From Oegoconia quadripuncta (Eukaryota; Arthropoda; Insecta; Lepidoptera; Autostichidae): 64,000 nucleotides of DNA. Below, one piece after another: positions 45,901-57,900 of the stretch (its first letter is position 1; each line of letters starts with the position of its first letter). Both the position numbers and the translations under genes were made by a program. Below the pieces are notes generated by a model, which was given only the letters and a program-made list of their open reading frames with translations, searched no databases and was not told the DNA's origin. The stretch is taken from NCBI GenBank assembly GCA_949316235.1, contig OX438749.1, positions 17,128,414 to 17,192,413 of the forward strand, given 5' to 3'.

Positions 45901-48900
45901 ACTTTTTAAAAGGAAATTTGTATTAAGTCGCTTTTGTTACATAGTAACATAGTTGTCAAATAAAATGGGTTGAAAACCTACATATTAAGGATGCATAACA
46001 TTAGAAAACCCTCTAATCTATAAAAATAATAACATCATTATATAAGGAAACAAAGCAATGTGTCAAACTCACAGATAAACAGACATAGGTAATAATAGGC
46101 ATAAATTTATAACACCTCTCTTTTTGTTTATTAGGGGTCTTACGAAACCCTTCTAATTAAAAGATGGAAAATGATGGCTGTATTAGATCATGCAATCGCC
46201 GAAAAGTTCTTGAATGGTATAGCATATAAGTGGTTAGGCATTCATATACATTTGCTGAGACTAACGTACTCGTACAGTCTTACACAGTCATGATTTCGCC
46301 ACAAAACTTGTTTTAAACAAAACAAGGCAAGAAGGCAGCCTATGTGTATGTGCATCGAGCGAGTATAATGCGTATGTAATACCTATATAATACAGGAATG
46401 CATGGCTATGGGGTGAATACCTCGTGCTCGGCATTGCAAGGTGAACGGGACAAGTCCCGAGTGGTACGAGCCAGGCAGTGTTCTCAACTTCACTATAATA
46501 GGGGTACACTGTTTATCAATTTGACCATCATGGTATGTACCTACTGTAGAAACAAAAATTCAATGTATGTAACTTATGGGAACTTATTATTGACAGAGTC
46601 ATTAAAGGAAATATGAGTAAACAGGCTATTTGGAAACATGTATCATCGCGTATTTATTGACCTACACGAACTATGCTAGATTGTTCGAACACGTCCATGT
46701 TTAAAAGAAGCCGATATGTTACTTTGTCCGATTCTGATTATATTTTGGCCAATATATTATATTTCAACTTGATGTTTTTATACTCTGTAATTTTTGCCAT
46801 AATGTTTCTCGCAAATGCCGCTCATTTTCGGCTATCTACTATGTTTTTGACACGGAAACGCTGTAATTACGTTAAATAGTTGGGAACACTGGCGAATGCA
46901 CAACCACGACCCTATATCGCAACCAACCAGCCGCCTTTAGCTATAGTAAACCCTTACCGTCATATTCATAAAAATTTACAAACGCTGTTTTAGTTAAACT
47001 ATGTTTCGTCTCTGTCGTTCATAAGGAAATGTTGCAATTAAAGAAAGTGACAAAACATACTTTAACTAAAACAGGCTTGTAAAGCGTTTGTAAATTTTTA
47101 TGAATAAGAGGGTTAGCATATTATTGCGTTATTTATTTAAAAGATATCATAGATTCAGCACTTATGATTTTATTTGTATTGAGAATTGTTGCACACCTGT
47201 CTACTTAAATAACTACGTGTGGTGTTTGCTGTTTCAAAAATTTTAAATGTTTCAAATGCATTGTATATATCAAGTTATGCTCCTAGAGGTGTCTCCTACG
47301 TACTTGGAACAAAGATGATTAATAGTCATAATTATTATTTCCGAGAATTAACCTTATATGTTCCTTTACATCACAAAACTACACATTACACATGCTTACA
47401 AAAATGCGTCAGAAAAAGAATTCTCAACCAATTATGAAATAATGTCAGACTTTCTTTCACTGATCATCTTGGTATGTGTGGCCAATTGCAGCTTGAGCTC
47501 GTCGTCCAACTTATCTATATATTGCTTTCTGCCTATGAAGATAAGTGTCCGATATCTAACTTCTCGATAATGCTTTTTGAGAAATACAGGCGGTAATATC
47601 ACAACAGCATTCCGACGTGCCCAATCATAATGCAGTTGTCGCCTGCGTGCGTACACACAAGTTCGACGTTCGTTTTGCGCACTAAGGAAAACTATTTGCA
47701 TACGAAATGTCTTGCATTAAGTAAGTTTGTATGCTCTTCCTTTAATATTTGTGTGCATGACCTCTGCTTTGCACAGATCTTTGTTTGTGTATTAAAGTAC
47801 TTCTCATTTGACGTACAGAGGTTATATCAGTAGTAGCTATGATCAAAAGTTGTTGAGCCACTGTCACATTACAATGTTGATTCGATCAAATTACTCGTTT
47901 ATATTGAGATTTCTTCGCGATTGTCCCTACAACTTTTCTCAAAATCAATAAAAAATAGTTAAAAATTACACTTACTGCTGAAGTACTCTGATGTATCTAC
48001 CTAAAACTACCTATAGAAAACGTAATTTAGGGAACAATGTAGGTACTTATTTTTGTCCATCATATTGATTATAATAATAAAAATATATATTTATTCATTC
48101 TGCAACCCTCACTGAGTAGTTTGAAATGTTTACTGATGATATATTGACGAATGAATTAAGTTATGAGTATTAGAGCAAACTGTTGTCTGTAAATAGATAT
48201 TTTTATGTACCTAGACCTAAATCAAAACCATAGCTGTATTTAGACGTAAAACTGAAAACATTTCCAGGATACTTTCTAAAACTACGTGAAACATATTTCA
48301 TGTTGTCAGGGTGCTGAAAAGTAGTTTTGTTAAATTCTCGGAATTTTGACGAAACTCCTGCAATTTTCAACTCTAGCACTCAGACGAAGAAAGACCTTTG
48401 GTTTTAAGTGTCATATGAGTTATATGACTCTGCTCGTACTTCTATTGAGTAGTAGGTATTACTTACAAAAGCTAATGGGTTGCAACAATGCCAACAATAC
48501 TGTATAATCTCTGGCAAACATCATTATGTAATGGATTTCCTTGTAGAATAATGTCGCAGTCATTACTATAAACACATCCATTTCACTAAAGGCCAATATT
48601 TAGTTTTAGCAAATGGAATGTTTGCAGTGCGGCCTGGTTGGCCGGAGCGAAAGTCGGTAGACAATGGGTTGCTCATAATTAGTGGTGTGGCGACCGTGGG
48701 ATGCGTGAAAGTGGCCGAAGTGATCGAAATTGAAAGGAAATGTCCCCAAGTCCAAGTAGTGCGAAAATAGGACAAAGGGTTATTGGGTACCTACGAGGTT
48801 TCATTTCAGTACTTTCTACACTCGCATATTCTAATTCTAGTTCTGAAGTACAAGATGTCGTCCGATCGATTTGTCTTGATCCCTAGTGTCATAGGATACA

Positions 48901-51900
48901 TTTCATGGTAAAAAAAACCAACATAGTGCTTACGAAATACAAAATATGCTGTCGAGTTTTGTAGTTGTTAGTTTTACTAGCCGTTTCCTCGTAATCCTAC
49001 TAATTTATCCTACTAGTGGGACTACGAGGAAGCCTAGGTCAACAGTAGTAGGACAAATTATTAAATGATATTATGACAAGATCGAAGTATGATATAAAAA
49101 AAAAACAAATAATATTCATTCCTAATAGTCATTCTTTTTTTTTAAGTCATTCATAGTAATGAAATATAAAAATCGGTACCCTCTTTTACCTTATCTCCCA
49201 ACCGTGACATCATTGGATCTAGCTATTGAGCTTGGAAAAACTGAAAGCTACAATAAGATATCTCTAAAGGTGTGAATGAGGATATTTGATCTTATCATTA
49301 TACATAATATGGTACCTACAACCTACATGTCACCGGGTCAAAGCAACAGGTCAATATGTGTATGTTTATCCGTTATCTAGTATCCATAGTACAAGCTTTG
49401 CTTAGTTTGGGATTCTACCTCAAATCGTTTCAATAGTTTCGCTGTACGAGTAATTACGCAATACCTAATACACAAACGTTCAAACTTTCGTATTTATAAT
49501 ATCTATGGATCTCTACCTTTCTTAGCGTGGGGGATAGAGAGGCATTATTATGGTTCATCCAAATCAATACAATATAACGAGGACATTGGATGTTTATGGA
49601 AAAGGAAAAAGGTCCACTTTGTGATGTAAGTATGTGACCTTCCCCGCTCACCTATGCCCAGCTGGGTCGAGTTATGAGGTGTATATGTACATGAAGGGGC
49701 GGGACAGCTCTGGCGAGGGTCAAAACAGTACGCGGATCACCACACCAACTTATTTATTGTATGAAACAGGTCGTACAGAGGATCGAAAACTTCTTCTTCT
49801 TTTTAAAACACCACGAAAATCTATTTCATTATTGTTTTATTCATTAAATTTGAGTTAATCATCAATTCATCACTTAGGCCCGTATTAATAAACCATTCTC
49901 AAGATTGAGAACAGTTTTGTGATTGGTCTCAAGTAAACGTGTTGATTAATAAACCTAACTTAAGACCTGAAAACCACGTGCACACTCAAGCAGTGCTCAC
50001 TTGAGAGGTGCGCGTATTAATAAACGAAACTCAAGACTATCATTCATTCGCTGCTGAGGCGTATACTTGAGAAGTGATCTCAGCTGAGTAAACCTCAAGA
50101 TTGGTTTATAAATTAGCACGGAGCTTGAGATAGCGTCAACTACTTAACTTCTTAAGACGCATCTCGGGTGATACAGCCTCAAGACTTGTATTGAAATTGG
50201 TTTATTAATACAGGTCTAGACACACGGATTTGGAAACACGTGTGTGCCATGCGGACAAAATCTTTTAAGTAGATCACAGCTGGGTGTATGATAAGCAAGA
50301 AATAAACAAATGAGACTTTTAAACCTTCCGACGCATACGACCAACATTTTTAAAGAATGATGTGTCGATCTGTACCATTTCTATCTTTTTGAAAACCTGT
50401 CCATATGCGAACAAAGGATTTTGTCCGTCTCTACGGCATATTGGTTGGTAGACTATGCTGATATGCCTGAAGACATGAGAGTCCTAATCATAAAAGGAAG
50501 TAACAATATTATAAGAGCCATAGTATAAGTAGATAATATTGCTGTTTGTTTTTTAGTTACATTTGTAATCTAAAATAATTGCTTAATGAATTGGGTAGAA
50601 AATGTACTAGCACGAATTGTTTCCTTGATTTAAACAGAAATTTTCACTTATTTTGTACGATTGTTTTTAGTTCTGTCTGACAACCTGTTATTTGTTTTAA
50701 TCCATGACTCCATGTCCAAATAAATTACTACGCAACTACCGACTACTAATTCTATAAAGTTTACAATAAATTCACTGTAAATTAGTTTTTTGCTATAATT
50801 TACGGCAGTCTTACTTTTTTTCGTTTTTATCTTCTTGTCGACATTTTATTGACTTATTATCATAATAATAGTTTAGGTACCTGGTTAGCTTTCAATATTT
50901 ATTTTATTCCTCAACTTGTACGTTGTATTAACTACTTATCTGTTCTTAACATCGTCTCTTTATAGTTTTAACAGGAGCATGAGAGCCTACAAGACAATGA
51001 ACTAACAAAATGGCAACACTCAGAGCTATCTGACAGGGATCCATGAGTCCATTCCTCTTTCTCAATTTACTTACCGGCATAATTCATTCATAAACAGTTG
51101 AACTTCAATAGGGTTCGTTCTTTTCAAGAGTGCATTACCAGCATTCGACGCATTTCACTTAGAATTATCTGTCCATAGAAATGTAGACTATGCTGACAAA
51201 GCAACAGCTAGTCTCTAAATAGTATAAAACAAAGTCGCTATCGGCGTCTCTCTGTTTGTGCACTAAGTTGTTCTAAACTACGCAACGGAATTTGATACGG
51301 TTTTACTATCATTTAGAGAATTTCTTCCGGAAGGTTTCTGTGTGCATATTATATTTGTACATAGTAATTGCACTCGTGTGCTCCTGGGGAGGGTTAAAAT
51401 AAAGACATTCAGATTCTTTTTTATAAAGTCGAAAAACATACACAAAACTGCTTTAAAATCACAATTTCTCCGTAAAATTGGAAAGTGACGAAGATCTATG
51501 ACTCGACTCTACCTACATATATAACTGTTTCCACTATGTAATGATGAGACCATTTGTCATTGCCGTTTATTTCACATTATATAGAAGTTATATCACTCAT
51601 TTACTTCAACTTTCATCGGACTTTCTTATCCATTACCTACTCGTAATCCGATACTATGCCGATAAAAAGAACGTGCGATGAACCCGAGTTGAAGGAACGT
51701 TGCGCTTCGGTGGCTGATCAACTTTATTCCATTTCCACAGCACTTTGTGCTGATATCATGATTCATATAAGTTGTGAGCTGTCTTAGATAAGCTTAACTT
51801 CGGTGTTCTGTGAAATTGCGTAGTGAATTTTGTCGATCACAGACCACAGAAGTCGATTAACCAATTCTTCTACGGGTGCGGAGATCGAGGCAGATATAAA

Positions 51901-54900
51901 TTGGCGGATTGAAATTAGGATTTAAGTCATATTTGTCATATATATATATAGCCACTTAGGTATAGTCCACTTATAGACCGAGTGGTCGAGAAGATAAAAA
52001 GTTACAATACGTAAAATATAATTACTTCAATGTACACCAAAATTATGATACACTTCAGATAGAACAAACATGTTAATGTGAGTCCTATTCTTAGCCTTGT
52101 TCCCTGTATATAATACTACTTACCGCATACATATTAATAGATGCAAACTTTTACTCCGAATTTAATACCCATGTCCGAAATAATTGCAAACCAGTTTCCA
52201 TTACTCAAGTTACTTGTTTAAAAAATCCTGCATACTAAATACAGGTGTTCCATAAATTGTATAATTATAAATATTTGTCTATACTTTTTCGACGATAGAA
52301 TGTTCTTCATCGAACTACGAGAATGAAGGTTTAAAGACCTTTTCTGTCGATCAGTGAAATTGCTGATTTTCTCGGCTCGGGCAATCCATATCCGCATATA
52401 CCTATACAGGGTGAAATTGAATTTGTGTAATTCCTGTTTACTGGTGACCCCACTCCTGATTACGAACAACTTTGTCTCTTATAGAGATAAGCTCGCCTTT
52501 TGTATATTTTTTTTTTGTTTTGTTTGACGTGTATGCTTATATACAATAAAGTGTTGAATAAATAAATAAATAAACTTTCCACTAGGAACTAGTGCCGAAT
52601 TCGATCAACATATTTTCGATTACCCCTACAAAGTAAACCTGTAAATGGAAGTCCAACAATTTTCGGCTGAACTCTGCTATGGTTCCTATTGGAAAATTGT
52701 TCGTAAACAGGAGTGGAGTCACCAGCCGCAAAATATTCGACTTCTATAGATACTAAAGGTAGTTACAGAATGGTTTACGTTGTATGGGCGATCCGAAATT
52801 TTTTGTTGGAATTCGATTACGGTTCCTTGGGGAAATTTGTTCGTAATCAAGAGTGACGTCACCAGTTAATGGGAATTATACGAATTCAAATTCACCATGT
52901 ATAGGCACTGATCAATGAAAACTTGTCAAAGGTCTGCCAACTTACACTAGACAAGGTGTTTAGGTTTGCGTAAAATTGTCCGTGGGAATGCGATTGGATT
53001 CTTGCGTATGAAGAAAAAGTCTCACCTGACGACGTCATGTTGAAACTGTCGCATGCGCATTGCGAGGCGTTATGTTACTTTGTTACAATAAAAAAACCTA
53101 ATGTCTTGTAACGCTTAAAAAACTTGTGATGGACAGGTGCCTGTCTCTTTTTAATTGGGATACGTACGTATGACAATGCTACGCGATTTAAAATAGACGT
53201 AAGATTATTAACTACTAGGTACCTACCTACCACATTTATATATGTGCATTTTGTTGTTTACTAAAGTAACAGGTGTTGGATTTTGTGTCAGAGAATAGAA
53301 AATATATGAAAATATTTATTACTAAGTTCAGTCTCCAAGAGTGCACTTTTGAGGGTGAGGGGGCACACCGGGAAGTAACATCATAACCGGTTGTATCTTG
53401 GCGTAAACAAATGCCATTCCATAGTTCGTACTCTATCTAGTTACAACGATTAGATAAAGACAAAACATAGACCTCGGACGATGACTGCATAAAACATCAC
53501 TTTACGATATAAATTGAAACCAACGATTGTGAAATGCATGTTTTATGTAAAGATATTCATTTGATGTCAAATAAAGTAGCCGCACGCTTTCTTTCACCTA
53601 CCTGCACAATTACGCATAGGGTTACCCGATGTAAAGCTGAAAAGACCTGCCAAAAACTATGATTTGTGCAAAAGTCATGAATTTTTACGGCGGGAGCGGT
53701 GGGGAGAGAATCATAGAGCACTTCTTGTTTATTATTCTACACCATTGCTTTAATAAGCGTTACAGGTACCACGATCTACTAAAACTACAGATTTAGAAGT
53801 AGGTACTAAGTATATTGATTAATGTTTACTGGGATTGAAGCTAGTTTTTACCAAATATAAAATAGTATTTAGTATTACATAAAACTTAATTATTATTAGG
53901 ATTTGTTTTGCTGATTCCTAAATAATTCAAAAAAAAATCTGACATCATCGAATTCCGGCCGGAATTCTTCCTGACAGGTGCCTAAAATCCTGGCATGTGA
54001 GCTTTCTCAGAGGTATAGGAATTACTTAGTGTTCTAGATCGCGTAATTAAGTAGGTAATATAAAAACTCCTTCGTTGACACTGTCACCACAAATTCACAC
54101 TTCATTTGAGTTTTTTAAGATCGATGTTTAATTTTAGACACTATTTTGTATGTTTGTGGTATGTTGGTAATAAGTTTCAACGAATAATATTTATTTATTA
54201 TTATTATTATTAAATTCTTTATTGCACACAAAAATAAAATACAAAGAACATTTAATATAAATGATAAAGTGTTGTGTTTCGCTGATAGCGATTTCTTTCA
54301 GACAACTTCAGTTAAAGAAGATTTTTAATAAGTAGTTGGATAGTGCAAAGTAAAATGGTGAATAACTTTAAATATCAGCAGGTACAAACCAATCATCCTA
54401 AAAGTATCACATGAGCTAAAGTGTTACCTCCAAAAATTTTTAATTTTCTTATTTTTTTTACCTTTTTATTATTTTAATGAAGTGTTTACGTTTTATTTTC
54501 CTTTATAAAAAGAAAAAACGGGTTTGCTGGAAGAGATCTCTTATAGAGATAAGTTCGCCCTTTGTACATTTTTCTAAAATATTTGTTAATGACCATTTCT
54601 TTGTGTGTGTGTACAATAAAGTGTTAAAAAAAAAAAAAAAAAAAAAAAACAAATAGAAAAAAAATCGAATAAAAATTGTCTTAGCCGGATTCGAAAACCG
54701 TGTCTTTTCGAAAGACGTTACCTAAGCACTCGTGTCGCTTGCCACTAGACCACGATATCAATTAGCAGAGCTGACGAAATTTTCTTACTCATTTATATGT
54801 GACATATTATTATGGATTGGGTTTGAGTGTTGATATTGTATGAATACTTTCTAATAGATGGTGCTAGAGTGCTTCGGTCCATACGGTCCATATAATACTT

Positions 54901-57900
54901 TTAGGGAGATTCGTCTGTACATAGACGATACATAGAAAATACATTTCTTTGATGTTTGAATATTCATATCTATCTTATTAAAAATCTATATTTCCCAATG
55001 TTCTATATTTAGGAGCAGGCATATCCGTTTCTATTAAAAATATCCTATAAAGCGGTTTTATAACGCCATTCTATTGATCGGCTCTGAGTGAGAGTGAAAC
55101 GGTCCAAAAATTTACGCACTTCCGCGCGACGAATATGGTGGAGTTAGTATGATGTTATAATGCAAAATAAAACGGGTATTAAAACTTTTTAAACTTTCCG
55201 ACAAGCCTGAATCACATCTTTGCAATTTTCCAAGGATTTTGATTTGACGTTTTTGCAAGCCATGGAATTACTCTTAACTTTACCTAGGCACTCTTAATAT
55301 AAGGACAACATAAATCAGGACCTCGTAACGATTGCTTTATAGTTTACACGTTTCGTTTGACACAGTGAATGCGCTGCGTTTATCCTTAAAAATTCCGGTG
55401 CCATTCATTTTTACACTGTAGCGAAAGGGACATGGCGAGGTTTTTTTTTGTCAATTGGTGCCGATACACCTGCGCCCACGCCTACAAAAGCTTAGAGCAG
55501 TTACAGGCGTTGGCGCTTATCAAAAGGATGGGTAATCTTTTTTGAGCGCTCGTTGTATAAGCAAAATTTTCACTATTTCCAGCGACGATAATGGTCGAAG
55601 ATGAAGCAGTAATCACGTTCAGTATTTACTGAGCATTTGCTTATTCATCCCTCATCTTTCATTCCCTTTGTTGTCTTTGCTTCAAATTTAATAGAACCAA
55701 TAAATAGGTCATAGAAAAAATAAAAACTAAAGCTCAAACGTATTTTAAAGAAAGTTCAGTCTTTGAGAACCTGAATTGCAAACTCCCATTCGTTTCTCAA
55801 AAAGAGGCCAAGTGCATATCAGATTACGCGCGGTAGGATTCCGTAAAATTTGAATAATGTTATCTTTGCTTGGATTTATATAATTTTGTATGGTTTCTTG
55901 TGTTTGGAACTTTTTACAGACACTACATGTCATATGTTGGTAGATTGGTTAAATTAGTAAATTAACTGTGATAATTTTCATATATGTATAATTTCATATA
56001 TGTATGTATAATTTTCCTTTCCATTACATATTATTGACTTATAAAATTTTCATAAATAGCCATTTAGCTGCTATGGGGTGGGGTCATGTAACTCTATCAA
56101 AAATGATCACTTTAAAGGTTAACATTTCGTAAACATATCCGTGTTCAGGACAACCTCCATTACTTTTGAAAGACTTATTCAGCAATATCCTACACGATGA
56201 TGGTTAAAAAAACCCTGAGAGTAGGTAATTTATCAAATATTTTATTTCGTAACTTTTTAGGCAATTTATGTGTATATACTCGCTTGTAGAATTAAAGCCT
56301 TAATATATAGCTCTGTGTGACAATTATAAGGGTCCTACATAGCTTGCCTAAAAACTACTCAACACGGTAGTAGTTACTTCCTTTTTTTGTGGTAAGTACT
56401 TGCCTACCTAATAAGTATCTATAGGTATACAAATAGGTATATTATGTTTATTGTTAGCTAACATTATCAACAGGAAAATTATTCGAAGACGTTCGAGTTA
56501 GTAGGTACTATAATGTGCTGTAATTACCTATTTAAATACTATAATTGTACTGCAAATTAAAGAATAATAAAAATTTATGTATTATTTTTAACGTACTTAA
56601 GCAAAGGTTGCTACTTATAAATTCCTGAGTTTTATAAAATACGTACCTTTGTGTATCATGGTTACCACTTGACCTCAATCACACTTAATGTTAAGTGAAG
56701 ATGAGGCCGAAGGTGGAAGAGTACTGACCCGGAATCCCAAATATCCGGGAAACTGGCTATTTTATCACTGACAACCGGAACACAACAATGCTGTTTGGCG
56801 GCAGATTTGGATAAGATGGTGATAGCTAGCCAGGCGGACATTTAAAATGTCGTACCACCAACCAAACCGAGTACTAAACATGTACCCCGCTGGCGATTGA
56901 ACCCGCGACCTCCGATTCGTAAACCCTATGTTGTTTACATTGAGCCACGGAGAAGGTCATCTAACTATAGATCAATATTTTTAGTACGTCATTCACACAA
57001 ATGGCAAAACTTATGGATTCCCCTGGGTATTTGCCCATTTTATTCTTCCTAACCTTCTGTTTTGTTTTGGATGCAAATCGCTCTATGAGAGAGGTTCATG
57101 TTCAATGGTGGACGTTTATAGGCCGTTGATGTGTGTGCTATTCTACATTTTAAAGCAATTGTTATTATGATTTCTTTTAGAAATGCATTAAACAATAGAG
57201 GTCTGAACACTCATTGATCGAGTCCCGACTCGCACTTAACCTGTTTTTAATTCATCATCATTACCCACTTGTGCAATCGAATAGCTAATAGTATAAACCA
57301 ATACTGAATGATGTTGAAATAGTATAGGACTCGTCAATAATAGCTGACATTATAAACCGATAAACAAACCAGTATGTCCAGAGATTGTACTTGTTACACT
57401 GACTGAACCGGTTCAGCCAAAACGCGTCCCAATTTTGTAGTCAAATGTGGTATCGATGTACCGTTTCGGTGTTAATATTTATTATGTTTCGACTTGTATT
57501 AAGACTTGTATTCCTCGTATATTTATTATGCTGAAGCACGTACGGTTCCCTAAAGTCCAGTTATTCATTTAGCAATAATAAAATTGTTCAGAAACTAATA
57601 GCATTCATTAAGACAAAATCTGTAAGATTTCATTAATATATGAATAATCATATTTTTAATTTAAAAATTGTTGTTCAAAGAGGAAACGCACTAAGGCCCG
57701 TATTTCAGTACTTTGCTCCAGCATAGATCTGCGCTTGAGCATAGTCAGAAAGAGATACCGCTATACAAGCTATACCTTCGACCTCATCTCCACTTAATAT
57801 CAGGTGTGATTGAGGTCAAGTACCAACCCGTTATGCATAAAAAAAAAGTTACATAAAGCTGTCCCTTTATAACTGTCTTCAAGCGGAGATCCCTGCTTGA

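Noticed and set aside
48590..48775. G+C-richer stretch with a 69-codon minus-strand frame
   Set aside because: No family match and no splice context. Could be an unidentified repeat, but support is too weak to call.
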